Positions 20,801 to 32,700 of a stretch of 64,000 nt of DNA are shown here, one piece after another. Positions within the stretch are counted from its first letter, which is position 1; each line of letters begins with the position of its first letter. This DNA is from Microvelia longipes (lineage: Eukaryota > Arthropoda > Insecta > Hemiptera > Veliidae), in contig JACMZG010001870.1 in NCBI GenBank assembly GCA_018340805.1, forward strand, positions 53,372,809 to 53,436,808, read 5' to 3'. The notes beneath the pieces are model-generated. The model ran no database searches. It saw nothing but the letters and a program-made list of their open reading frames with translations, and was not told where the DNA came from. The translations under genes were made by a program, and so were the position numbers.

Positions 20801-21059
20801 TAACCTTAATATTAGAATATAATTATTTATTATTTGTAATTTATTCAATAAAGGTATTTAAAAAAAAATTAAACAGAGAGTGATGGCTCAACAAGAAATG
20901 GTGCTTCTTACATCAATTTCATCTAAATTTAATTAATGTTTGAATTTCTTTAACGTGAGCCCCAGTATCTTCTAGCCAAGTATTCGCTATGCTTCGCCTA
21001 ATTTTTCACATTAATTTAATATCATTTACAATAAATATAAAGTTATATCTATAAATGTA

Positions 21060-21450
21060 TGAAGAAATTATTAGGCTTGTTAAACTAGCCCTAAAGAGGT
21101 TGATAGTAAGGCAATGTGGATACTGAAGCTTGCTTCTCTCGACCTAACAATATTAAGGGTAGAAAATGTAAATACTGGGGTTCACTACGCTCGCCCTAAA
21201 GAAATTATAGTGTGAGAAATGTGAATGCTGAAAGTAGTGAAGAAATGAATGCTGGGGCTCGCAACGCTCGACCTAAAGATATTAATAGTGAAGAAATGTG
21301 AATGCTGGGGCTCGCAACGCTCGACCTTAATAGTGAAGAAATGTGAATGCCGGGGCTCGCAACGCTCGAGCTAAAGAGGTTGATAGTGTCAAAAACGTGA
21401 TTATCGGGGCTCGCTATGCTAGCTCTAGATATTCATTGTGATAAATAATG
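21060..21450. repeat. Degenerate ~55-bp tandem repeat (GGGGCTCGCAACGCTCGACC)
   Basis: Six to seven imperfect units containing GAAGAAATGTGAATGCTGGG and GCTCGCAACGCTCGACCTAA. The central three are the most alike; the outer ones are increasingly diverged. Immediately followed by a partial foldback arm at about 21560-21640. Confidence 0.75.
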
Positions 21451-21554
21451 GCGTTAAGCCGAAACCGGTCCAGGGATATTTTAATCCTACAGCAAGTGTT
21501 GATGGTAATTCATTATTCAACTGCTTTTTCAACTTATAAAACTTTTCTCTATAC

Positions 21555-21645
21555 CGGAAATGGATTGTTAAGCACGGACGCACGCATTTCATGCGTGCTT
21601 GATTGCGCCGGCTTGCGGACCACCGTGCAGTATTTTATTTCGAAG
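21555..21645. mobile_element. Partial foldback-family arm (GCGGACCACCG type)
   Basis: TTAAGCACGGACGCACGCAT and GGCTTGCGGACCACCGTGC match the terminal arms of the elements at 38160-38600 and 57375-58140. Only one end is recognisable. Confidence 0.6.
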
Positions 21646-21689
21646 GAATCTTGTCTCATATTTGGCAGCTTAGCTAAGTAATGAAGTTA

Positions 21690-22455
21690 AACTGATAGTG
21701 ACGCACGAAAGCGGACTTAATGAGAGCGAGAATAATTTGTAAGAAGTCATTAAGACCGAGCACGCATACCTCTGGACCTCCCCACACTAAATTGATATGT
21801 CAGCAATTATCTACTTGTTGAAAACTTAAGGAAAGAGGACTACTTATTTTCTAACGAAGAAATAGATGACGTGAAATGACTTTGCCTTTGACTTGCTTAA
21901 TGGTTTTTTACTTTCTTCAAATTTACCCAGGTTTGTATGAGGAAAATAATGTGGGTTGTTATCTAGTTGTCTGTCTATAAATGTGCCTGTATATTTGAGC
22001 TCACAGTCAGTGTTGCCAAAGTGTTCAGCTTTAGGGTTTATTTAGCTTTAGACGAAACAGAGTGGGACATGCCATTATGTCCAGCCATCAATTATGCCAA
22101 ATGATGGAACAGTTGCCAGATGTAGCATTGCATTTGGCTTGTTACATTTCCTAGGTGTCTCTCACGATATTATATTGTGTCAACTATTCATGTTTTGCAA
22201 AACTCAGTAGTATCAAATGATATATGAAACTTAGTATGTTTATTTATTACATTAAGTGTCTCTTGCCCTAAATTTTTATCTCGAATTATTTTTCGTTTAA
22301 AATAAAGATTTTTTTAAAACGTATACAAGACATTGGATAAAAATTGAACTAATGCTGATATGTCATGCAATGTACATGACTATATTTGTATGACTTATAT
22401 AAAAATAAAATTAAATCGACCGAAAATTTGTGGGCGTTCTATTAATCGAAATAAA
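21690..22455. other. Intergenic DNA, nothing identified
   Basis: No gene recognised. The 3' part has vague similarity to the start of the dispersed repeat at 42010, but this is not firm. Confidence 0.4.
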
Positions 22456-22465
22456 AAGCATCGTC

Positions 22466-22676
22466 TTCGCGGTGGAGGTCAGTACGGCGTTGGTATTTAT
22501 ACTGACCTTTGACACCTCGGAAGCCTTGGGTTCGCATCCCAGATTATGCTCTCAGTTTAAGATCATTGTTCGAATTAATGATAGCCAACTTTAGAACTGA
22601 CTTGAGCATAGCGTTTCCGCAGGGCTTATCTCGCAAAGGCTCTGAATATGTATTATTATCTGTATTATTATATTAC
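22466..22676 (+). repeat. tRNA-derived SINE, degenerate copy
   Basis: Shares with the copies at 23157 and 24747 the segment CTGACCTTTGACACC, the B box GGTTCGCATCC and the downstream ACTTTAGAACT...GCTCTGAATATG tail ending in (TATTAT)n. The A-box region (GGTGGAGGTCAG) is damaged and an internal deletion removes the CCCGAGGTGGT segment. Confidence 0.75.
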
Positions 22677-23109
22677 CAATAAGCAAATAATTACTATTGA
22701 CTGAATCTCGACACTGAAAAGAACTATCTTTTTAATCTATTTGTTGACAAAATACTTATTTTTCTAGTTAGTTTCTAAATAAGTCTTTTGGCCATGATTC
22801 ATAAATAAAATCATTAAGTCCAATGAACTTGATGCTTTAAACTTAATTTAATAATAATTACAGTGTCATCAAGTCCTAATATGTAACTAGAAACAGAGTT
22901 AGTAGGTTGGAACTATTGCTCTGACACCTACCTGTACCTGTATCTATACCAGACCAGACTGCCTGTAATCACGTGTACCACTATTAATTTAAATTATCTA
23001 TAGATTAAGGTTATTATAAGTTTTAGAATTTGAAACTTATTTTGGCTCAAAGTGATAACGTTGCTTATTTGCCATCCTCCCTTTTACTGCTACTACTAAT
23101 ATTATAAAA

Positions 23110-23144
23110 ATAATATCAGTTCGACGCCGCCTCGAACTGATATT
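23110..23144. repeat. Perfect short palindrome adjoining the SINE
   Basis: AATATCAGTTCGA and TCGAACTGATATT (13-bp arms) around CGCCGCC. The outer AATATCAGTTC recurs directly after the SINE tail at about 23398, so it may mark an old target-site duplication. Confidence 0.6.
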
Positions 23145-23156
23145 ATGATGCCGCCT

Positions 23157-23397
23157 CCGTGGCCGAGGTCGTTAAGACGTTAGTATTTACACTGACCTTT
23201 GACACCACGGAGGTCTGGGGTTCGCATCCCAGGTTACGCTCTCAGTTTATAGAAGATTATTGTTTAGATAAATTATCGGCAGCTTTAGAATACACTTAGA
23301 GCGTAACGGTTGCTACTACCACCCGAGGTGGTTCCCGCAGGGGTTATCCCTGATGAGCCGCAAGGCTCTAAACGGGCATTATTATTATTATTATTAT
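23157..23397 (+). repeat. tRNA-derived SINE, full-length copy
   Basis: The head has an A box (GTGGCCGAGGTCGTTAAG) and a B box (GGTTCGCATCC), reminiscent of a tRNA-Ser/Leu type. The body has AGCGTAACGGTTGCTACTAC and CCCGAGGTGGTTCCCGCAGG, then GATGAGCCGCAAGGCTCTAA. It ends in an (ATT)n tail. Confidence 0.85.
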
Positions 23398-23636
23398 TAA
23401 TATCAGTTCTGGATCATTAAATCCTGTCGTCCTGTCCCTTTAAATGTATCACCTTCCCTCCATGACCCACACATTTTTTTTGAAATTCGCAACAATGATG
23501 TCATAACTGGGTCCAACCTAGATTCCATTAGAAGATTGTATTTTGAAAAGGTTTTGAAGTTAAAATAATTATAATAATAATTCGTTTATTTATAGAATTA
23601 ATATAAATTAGTATTATAGTTATTTACAATAATTTT

Positions 23637-23735
23637 AAACTTGTTAGGTTGGCTTGCGCCGGAGTGAACTGAGTGAGATACACGGAACGGTAGGAGCGCA
23701 AGGCACATCGGACCTCCCTTGATCGAAATCTTTAA
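23637..23735. other. GC-rich segment, unidentified
   Basis: GGCTTGCGCCGGAGTGAACT followed by GAGTGAGATACACGGAACGG stands out from AT-rich surroundings. It resembles foldback cores in wording but I found no second arm. Confidence 0.3.
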
Positions 23736-24044
23736 AATAAATAATAAACAAAAATTAAATCTTTTTGTTCAGTACGTTCAGAAGGGTATTCAGGATTGGT
23801 AGTGTTCCTAAACTGCATGATTATGACTCCTTTGTTATTTTGACTTATGTCCAGAGAGAGGGAGGAGGAGTAGATAAGGAAATAAAATTATAATTTTCTC
23901 TAAAAATTTAGTTGTTAAATAGTATCCAATAAAAAGACTAAATTGTGATTTCATTACTTTTATCTCTAAGTTCAAAATTTTTCTTAAGTTATTCATTTTA
24001 TTTCTTATTATACTCTTTCACTCTCTTAAATAAACCAATTATTT

Positions 24045-24170
24045 TATATAAATAAATAAATAAAAATCTTTATTTGCATAAATACTAATAAAAGTACAAT
24101 GGAAAATCGTCCAAGTACAAAAATTAGAAGTAATATAAATTATTCCAAAGTTTCTTAAATTGAAGTCATT
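24045..24170 (-). mobile_element. 5'-truncated LINE 3' end
   Basis: The plus-strand text CTTTATTTGCATAAATACTA, AAGTACAATGG and AAAATTAGAAGTAA matches the 3' terminal region of the LINE remnant at about 1430-1515. The minus-strand tail is a TTTA-type simple repeat (24048-24066). Confidence 0.8.
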
Positions 24171-24731
24171 AAATTTAATTCAAATTTTAGTTTTATATTA
24201 AAAAGAAAAATTTATTTTACAGCAGACAATCACTTAGATTCTAGCAATATCATTATTATTTAAATAAACTAAATTTTTTTTTGTACTAGTCACCTAAACT
24301 ATTTCTTCCTATTTTTATTTATTTTATTATATCTTATTATTTTTATTTGATTCATTTAAATTCTTTGATTTATCATTATACCTTCTTAATTTTAATACAC
24401 ATGCTTTATTAAAAGAATATTGATATGAAACTTGCCCTCTGCAAATGATAGCCTGTGATTTGTCTCTGCATCCTTTTCTCTATGTTTCATTTTTATTTTT
24501 TTTTATTTTTAATTGAATGTAAAAGAAGGATTTATTTTATTTTTTAATTTCAACCTACCTTTAAATTGTTGAATACATATCAATCATAACTTGGTACTCC
24601 ACCCTATAAAACCTTTATGGTAAAGGGTTACATGATCAATTTTTTGTTATTGTATTTTTTGAATAAATAAATATAATTATATATATATATAAAATAATTT
24701 TTAAGCAAATTGTAAATAGTTATTTACAATA
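24171..24731. other. AT-rich DNA, nothing identified
   Basis: No gene recognised. Confidence 0.5.
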
Positions 24732-24746
24732 ATTATTAGAGCAACT

Positions 24747-24963
24747 CCGTGGCCGAGGTCGTTAAGGTGTTAGTCTTTAAACTGACCTTTGACACCACGG
24801 AGGTCTGGGGTTCGCATCCCAGGTTACGCTCTCAGTTATAGAAGATTATTGTTTAGATAAATTATCGCTAACTTTAGAATACACTTTGAGCGTAACGGTT
24901 GCTACTACACCCGAGGTGGTTCCCGCAGGGGTTATCCTGATGAGCCGCAAGGCTCTAAACGGG

Positions 24964-24991
<28 letters not shown>
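24747..24991 (+). repeat. tRNA-derived SINE with target-site duplication
   Basis: Same family as 23157-23397, with intact A box and B box and an (ATT)n tail. The sequence ATTAGAGCAACT flanks it on both sides (left at about 24735-24746, right at 24992-25003), the direct repeat expected from LINE-assisted insertion. The best-preserved copy in the window. Confidence 0.9.
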
Positions 24992-24995
<4 letters not shown>

Positions 24996-25009
24996 GAGCA
25001 ACTATCTAA

Positions 25010-25560
25010 CTTATTTAAGTCTTATTTAACGCGGCTTAAGTCTTTTTTTATGTTTCTATTTTATTTAAATAGTTTAATAGTTTTATTTAGTATCCCAACA
25101 AAAACACTCCGTGAAAAAATTTAGCCAAGTCTTGCGTAAAAAGTTAAGATATCATAGTTTATGCCAAGTCTATTCATTCACAGTTTTCATAAATCTTGAG
25201 AGATATAGATGTTTATTTAATATCCGCAACGTATGCGCTCAAAAGCCTTACAAAATTTAACAGTAAAGACATTTCTGACTAGACAAGAACGCAGAGGTAA
25301 AGTTAATCAATCATTAATTTTCTTCTTCCAATTAATATTGAAGGGTTTTTTGTATATAGGAATTTCTTACTTATTTATTCTATTTCTAATTTCGTTATTT
25401 AGCGTTTTGGCCTAGTAACTTCTAATATATAAATATATATAACAATACGAGTATATATATTATAAAGATATATTAGATATATAATAACTTGGCACACACA
25501 CATAATAAGGTAAGACTTACCTTTTTTAGATCGTAAGTTTTGTACCATTAATTAAGCGTA
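25010..25560. other. AT-rich DNA, nothing identified
   Basis: No gene recognised. Confidence 0.5.
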
Positions 25561-25562
25561 TT

Positions 25563-25657
<95 letters not shown>

Positions 25658-25768
25658 ATACTACCGAGTTTTGCAAAATGAATAGTTGGCACACTATATA
25701 TTGGTTGACACAACATGAATAGTTGTTCTGACAATTTATTTGTGTCATATATATATATATATAATATA

Positions 25769-25812
<44 letters not shown>

Positions 25813-25820
25813 ATTTGTGT
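25561..25820. repeat. (TA)n microsatellite blocks
   Basis: TA tracts at about 25568-25652 and 25748-25814, separated by about 95 bp of unique sequence and followed by a short (TG)n. Confidence 0.95.
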
Positions 25821-26164
25821 GTGTGTGCCAAGCGTGTGTAAGAGTTTGTTTCCTTACATAATGGGTAAGTAGTTAGTATATTGTTAGCAGGTAGTAGAAG
25901 TACCTCGTATTTTTAATTAGTGGAATTCAAGCGAGACAAGAATTCAATAAATTAAGTACAGTACTTGATTGTTATCAATTTTCTAAAAGTAAGGTCCTTC
26001 CCTCAACAGTTTTGCACTCAAACAACAGCAACTTATTGAAAACTACGTCACAAACAAATACAATAATATAATACTTTTTATTTTGGATTTTACTTTACTT
26101 TACTTTGGTTTGTTATATATTACGTATATATAACTATACGTATATAATCACTATACTTAATCAC

Positions 26165-26231
26165 TATACGTATATATATATATTATATATATATATATTA
26201 TATATATATATATATATAATATATATATATA
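26165..26231. repeat. (TA)n tract flanking a TIR element
   Basis: The TA repeat continues at 27423-27620 on the other side of the TIR element, as expected for insertion into a pre-existing TA tract. Confidence 0.9.
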
Positions 26232-27420
26232 CAGGGTGTTTCATATAAAGTGTCCACCAGAAAAGGAGGTGATAGTACTTCCTCAAAAGGAACAAAAAAT
26301 CTCCTATAATATAAACCCGATCTCCAACCGTTTCCCACAAGGTCAAATTTAATATTTCAAAAAAATATTTGACCTCACATCATAAAATTGTTAATAGGGT
26401 TTACTATTCAAGCAAGAAAGGCAAAATTGGTATCATTAGAAAGCTGAGTAAATTTCCTAAAGGACTAACTACTAACTATGTCAAATATTTTGGAACTACT
26501 GCCCAAAATTTTGCATGAACATGATTTTTTTAAAAAATTAATTTTATGGAATTTTTGTAGTAGGGCATTAGAGGAAGTAAGAGATGAGCAAAAGTTCAGC
26601 CAAGAACGGAAAAAACTTCTCTTATGACTGCCCTTTAAGGAAACTTAAATAATTTTATACATTCAATAGTCAAAATTTTAAGCCATTCTTCCTAGAAGTT
26701 GGAAAAAATGTGATATTTTTTGGCATTTTTGCATATGTCTACAATGTTTATTACATGGTACATCAAATAATTAAAAATCTCTAAAGCAAGAGAAAAGAGT
26801 GGTTTTAGAGAAAAACGTGTAAGAATAAAATAGGTTTATTTTACCTTCTAGAGTCTAAAAATCGTATTATTAAATTATTTTCGAAAATAAAATATTGTGT
26901 TAAAATAACACATTATTTTCACTTTTATACGACAAAAATTATCCAGTTTTTGCAACTTCTAGCAACAATAGCTTACATTTTTGACTATTGAATGTATAAA
27001 ATTATTTGATTTTTCTTAAAGGGCAGTCATAAGAGAAGTTTTTTCCGTTCTTGGCTGAACTTTTGCTCATCTCTTACTTCCTCTAATGCCCTACTACAAA
27101 AATTCCATAAAATTAATTTTTAAAAAAATCATGTTTCATGCAAATTTTGGGCAGTAGTTCCAAAATATTTGACATAGTTAGTAGTTAGTCCTTTAGGAAA
27201 TTTACTCAGCTTTCTAATGATACAATTTGCCTTTCTTGCTTGAATAGTTAAATCCCTATTAACAATTTTATGATGTGAGGTCAAATATTTTTTTGAAATA
27301 TTAAATTTGACCTTGTGGGAAAACGGTTGGAGATCGGGGTTTATATTATAGGAGATTTTTTGTTCCTTTTGAGGAGTACTATCACCTCCTTTTCTGGTGG
27401 ACACTTTATATGAAACACCT

Positions 27421-27422
<2 letters not shown>
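26232..27422. mobile_element. 1.19-kb TIR element with arms of about 480 bp, inserted in (TA)n
   Basis: The left end is CAGGGTGTTTCATATAAAGT and the right end complements CAAGGTGTTTCATATAAAGT. The inverted arms (about 26232-26715 and 26940-27422) are near-identical apart from small indels and surround about 225 bp of unique AT-rich DNA. TA flanks both ends. No transposase motif is seen; the open frame in the right arm (27129-27404) has no recognisable domain and its left-arm counterpart is disrupted. Probably a non-autonomous, mariner-like foldback element. Confidence 0.85.
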
Positions 27423-27493
<71 letters not shown>

Positions 27494-27532
27494 TATATAT
27501 ATATAATATATATTCCCTATATAATATGAATG

Positions 27533-27622
<90 letters not shown>
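27423..27622. repeat. (TA)n microsatellite
   Basis: About 200 bp of TA repeats with small interruptions. Confidence 0.95.
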
Positions 27623-27623
<1 letters not shown>

Positions 27624-28215
27624 CGTGTTATTAGGAATGCGAGATTATATGCTGGACATCAAGTAACTAATGATTACTTAAATGATTTATGATAGTCATT
27701 CAAACATTATCGTCAAGTTTTATAAATTTGTTTGGTATATAGACAAATACAAAAAAGAATTAAATTAATCATGAGAAGTATCAAAATCCTGGAAAAGGGC
27801 AAAATTCAGAGGCCTCGAAGTAGCTTTATTATAACGTCATACTTGCGTCTGTCATGTAGCTTCTAAACTATGGGTTGTTTAGTTTTTGAGCGGGGGCACA
27901 AGTTGTTTCTAGTTTTCACAATACTATAGTTCGGTGAGAACATATGAATGTTTGAATAGCATAAGCATGAAATCAACACTTGCTAGAATTAAACGAAATA
28001 AAGCACTATATATGCTAGCACTATTTATTTATTTATTTTATTTTTATATGCTAGGGAGTCGGTAAAAAGGGCTCAACAACGGGGCCTACTTGCTAGGTAA
28101 TTATCACCTCTTCCCTATAGTACTACTTCTACTAAGCAATTGAATGAAAAGTTAACTTTTTTTTATTTGTATAGGTAAGGGGGCTCAGAGGACTTAAAAA
28201 AGTTACGTTTCGGCG
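27623..28215. other. Intergenic DNA, nothing identified
   Basis: No gene recognised. Confidence 0.5.
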
Positions 28216-28219
28216 CGCC

Positions 28220-28915
28220 CCGTGCTTAAGCTACGCCTCTGAATATGTTATCTTACTCTAATTCTTTACTCTGAATATGTTATCTTACTCTATTCTTAAG
28301 CTACGTCTCTGAAATATTTATCTTTACTCTAATTCTTTAAGCTACGCCTCTGAATATGTTATCTTACTCTAATTCTTAAGCTACCTCTGAATATGTTATC
28401 TTACTCTAATTCTAAGCTACGCCTCTGAATATGTTATCTTACTCTAATTCTTAAGCTACCTCTGAATATGTTATCTTACTCTAATTCTTAAGCTACGCCT
28501 CTGAATATGTTATCTTACTCTAATCTTAACGCCTCTATACTCTAATTCTTAAGCTACGCCTCTGAATATGTTATCTTACTCTAATTCTTAAGCTACGCCT
28601 CTGAATATGTTATCTTACTCTAATTCTTAAGCTACGCCTCTGAATATGTTATCTTACCTAATTCTAAGCTTACGCTCTATATCTTTCTCGTTATCTTACT
28701 CTAAAACGTCTCTGAATATGTTATCTTACTCTAATTCTTAAGCTACGCCTCTGAATATGTTATCTTACTCTAATTCTTAAGCTACGCCTCTGAATATGTT
28801 ATCTTACTCTAATTCTTAAGCTACGCCTCTGAATATGTTATCTTACTCTAATCTTAAGCTACGTCTCTAAATAGGTTACCCTATACTCTAATCCTTAAGC
28901 TATACTCTAGTTATA
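28220..28915. repeat. 39-bp tandem array with frequent indels
   Basis: About 17 copies of TTAAGCTACGCCTCTGAATA plus TGTTATCTTACTCTAATTC. Several copies carry single-base gains or losses or larger deletions, especially at 28375-28400, 28525-28550 and 28655-28705. Confidence 0.95.
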
Positions 28916-28919
28916 TGGT

Positions 28920-29780
28920 ATTCTAGATTTATTGGTTCTCCTAAAGAAGGTCATACGATATAAAAACTGTTAGGAATTGAGATCTACAGATTCGAATTCT
29001 AAAATTTGACTCACAAAGGCCAAGAAGAACATTCTAATGGTACGATAAATCAAGCACTCTTATTTACAGGCAGGTCCGTTATATTTTTTAAATTTCTTTT
29101 TTAACAACTTCATACCAACTATTAAATAATTTAATAATTTTCTAAATAGAAGAAATATAATTATTTTAAAATAAGTCCCTGAGTAGGTTCATAATAAGGA
29201 CTGTAAAAATTTCGGACGGTAGGCGGTTAGATACATCCGGCCTAGGTGGTTTTTAGGCGGTACAATTTGTACCCCGCATATTTCATTCGAATTCCGTCAT
29301 TTAGAACTCATCTTTTTTTCTATGGCATGTAATACTTTCTCAGTTTGAAAATAAAAAGAAAGAAAAAAATTGCGTAGGTTATTTGTTATAGTTTTATTAA
29401 TGAATGGATTAGAATTACGAGAATGAAATTTTGCGATGGGATGGGAGTATGTTAATTAAGATGATGTCATGACGAGAGGTTTTGTTTCAGTTTCAGACCT
29501 GGTCATCAAGTTGACTGGAATAATTCATATTTTCCTTATACAGTTGTACGGAGTGAACTCAAAGTGTTTCAATGGACTGCATACATGTAATGTAATAGTA
29601 AGTACATATAGTTGTTATAATATTGCAAGGTAAAGCTGTCAGGGCCTGGTACCTGAAACTAGAGAACCTCAACAGGTACTGGATACTCAAAACTTTTCAA
29701 CAAGAGGTAAAAGATCTTATGCAAGTTTTATTTAAATAGGGCTTGTATGTCAGGGGTTATCATCAGATGAATAACAGCAT
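28920..29780. other. Intergenic DNA between two satellites
   Basis: No gene recognised. Confidence 0.5.
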
Positions 29781-29784
29781 CAAG

Positions 29785-32700
29785 TGAGGTCAGGACTTCG
29801 CGTAGTCAATCCGAGCAGAAACTTAGCGTAGTCAATCTGAGCAGAACTTAGCGTAGTCAATCTGAGCAGAACTTAGCGATGAGCAGAGCCAATAGCAGAA
29901 CTTAGCGTAGTCAATCCGAGCAGGACTTAGCGTAGTCAATCCGAGCAAAAATCGAGCAGAACTTAGCGTCAATCCGAGCAGCGACTTAGCGTAGTCAATC
30001 CGAGCAGAACTAGCGTAGTAATCTGAGCAAACTTAGCGTAGTCAATCCGAGCAGAACTTAGCGTAGTCAATCTGAGCAGGACTTGTAGTCAATCCGAGCA
30101 GAACTTAGCGTAGGTAGCAGGAAGTCCGAGCAGAACTAGCGTAGTCAATCTGAGCAGACTTAGCGTAGTCAATCCGAGCAGGACTTAGCGTAGTCAATCT
30201 GAGGGTAGTTAATCTGAGCAGAACCTTAGCGTACAATCGAGCGGACTTAGCGTATCAATCCGAGCAAGAACTTAGCGTAGTCAATCTGAGCAGAACTTAG
30301 CGTCCAATCGAGCAGAACTTAGCGTAGTCAATCCGAGCAGAACTTAAGCGTAAACTTAGTCAATCTGAGCAGGACTTAGCTAGCGAGCAAAGTCAATCCG
30401 AGCAGAACTTTAGCGTAGTCAATCTGAGCAGACTTAGCGTAGTCAATCTCGAGCAGGACTTAGCGTAGTCAATCTGAGCAGGACTAGCGTAGTCAATTGA
30501 GCAGGACTTAGGTAGTCAATCCGAGCAGAACTTAGCGTAGTCAATCCGAAGCTTTATGAACTTAGCGTAGTCAATCTGAGCAGAACTTAGCGTAGTCAAT
30601 CCGAGCAGAACTTAGGTAATCTGAGAGAACTTAGCGTAGTCATCTAGCAGAACTTAGCGTAGTCAATCTGAGCAGGACTTTAGCGTAGTCATCAATCGAG
30701 TCAGGACTTAGGTAGTCATCTGAGCAGGACTTAGCGTAGTCAATCCGAGCAGAACTTAGCGTAGTAATCTGAGCGAACTTTAGCGTAGTCAATCGAGCAG
30801 GAACTTAGCGTAGTCAATCTGAGCAGGACTTAGCGTAGTCAATCCGAGAGAACTTAGCGTAGTCAATCTGAGCAGGACTTAGCGTAGTCATCCGAGCAGG
30901 ACTTAGCGTAGTCAATCTGAGCAGGACTTAGCGTAGTCAATCCGAGCAGGACCTTAGCGTAGTCAATCTGAGCAGAACTGTAGTCAATCTGAGCAGGACT
31001 TAGCGTAGTCAATCTGAGCAGGACTTAGCGTAGTCAATCTGAGCAGGACTTAGCGTAGTCAATCCGAGCAGGACTTAGCGTAGTCAATCTGAGCAGGACT
31101 TAGCGTAGTCAATCCGAGCAGAACTTAGCGTAGTCAATCTGAGCAGGACTTAGCGTAGTCAATCTGAGCGTAGTCAATCTGAGCAGGACTTAGCGTAGTC
31201 AATCCGAGCAGGACTTAGCGTAGTCAATCTGAGCAACTTAGCGTAGTCAATCCGAGCAGGACCGAGTCAATCTGAGGACTTAGCGTAGTCCATTAGCAGA
31301 ACTTAGCGTCAATCTACTTAGCGTTAGTCAATCTGAGCAGGACTTAGCGTAGTCAATCTGAGCAGGACTTAGCGTAGTCAATCTGAGCAAGAATTTAGCG
31401 TAGTCAATCCAGCAGACTTGCGTAGTCAATCTGAGCAGGACTTAGCGTAGTCAATCCGAGCAGACTTAGCGTAGTGAGCAGGACTTAGGTAGTCAATCTG
31501 AGCAGGACTAGCGTACAATCTGAGCAGGACTTAGCGTCAATCTGAGCAGGACTTAGCGTAGTCAATCCGAGCTTAGCGTAGTCAATCCGAGCGGACTTAG
31601 CGTAGTCATCGAGCAGGACTTAGCGTAGTCAATCTGAGCAAGACTTAGCGTAGTCAATCGAGCAGGACTTAGCGTAGTCAAATCTGAGCAGGACTTAGCG
31701 TAGTCCGAGCTGAACTTAGCGTAGTCAATCCGAGCAGGACTTAGCGTAGTCATCGAGCAGGACTTAGGTAGTTTAGCGTAGTCATCTGAGGACTTAGCAG
31801 TCAATCTGAGCTTAGCGTAGTCAATCTGAGCAGGACTTAGCGTAGTCAATCCGAGAACTTAGCGTAGTCAATCTTAGCGTAGTCAATCGAGCAGACTTAG
31901 CGTAGTCATCTCGTAGTCAATCTGAGGACTTAGCGTAGTCAATCTGGCAGAACTTAGCGTAGTCAATCTGAGCAGGACTTAGCGTAGTCATCTGAGCAGG
32001 ACTTAGCGTTAGTCAATCTGAGCGAACTTAGCGTAGTCATCCGAGCAAACTTAGCGTAGTCTAGCGTAGTCAAGAGACTTAGCGTAGTCAATCTGAGCGA
32101 ACTTAGCGTAGTCCAATCTGACTTAGCGTAGTCAATCGAGCAGGACTTAGCGTAGTCAATCTGAGCAGAACTTAGCGTAGTCAATCTGAGCAGAGCGTAG
32201 TCAATCCGAGCAGAACTTAGCGTAGTCAATCTGAGCAGAACTTAGCGTAGTCAATCCGAGCAGAACTTAGCGTAGTCAATCTGAGCAGGACTTAGCGTAG
32301 TCAATCAGCAGAACTTAGCGTAGTCAATCCGAGCAGGACTTAGCGTAGTCAACTGAGCGAACTTAGCGTAGTATTAAGTCATCGAGCAGACTTAGCGTAG
32401 TCAATCTGAGCAACTTAGCGTATCAACTCCGAGCAGAACTTAGCGTAGTCAATCTGAGCAGGACTTAGCGTAGTCAATCGCAGGACTTAGCGTAGTCAAT
32501 CTTTAGCGTAGTCAATTAGGCGTAGTCAATCCGAGCTGAACTTAGCGTAGTCAATCTGAGCAGAACTTAGCGTAGTCAATCTGAGCAGACTTAGCGTAGT
32601 CAATCTGAGCAGAACTTAGCGTAGTCAATCTGAGCAGGACTTAGCGTAGTCAATCCGAGCAGAACTTAGGTAGTCAACCTGAGCAGGATTAGCGTAGTCA

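Noticed and set aside
21448..21681. 77-codon open frame
   Set aside because: Its second half is a foldback-family arm and the first half abuts a tandem repeat. No domain seen.
24747..24830. Functional tRNA gene
   Set aside because: A and B boxes are present, but no clean cloverleaf or acceptor stem is evident, and the same head is attached to a conserved body and ATT tail in several copies, so it is a SINE.
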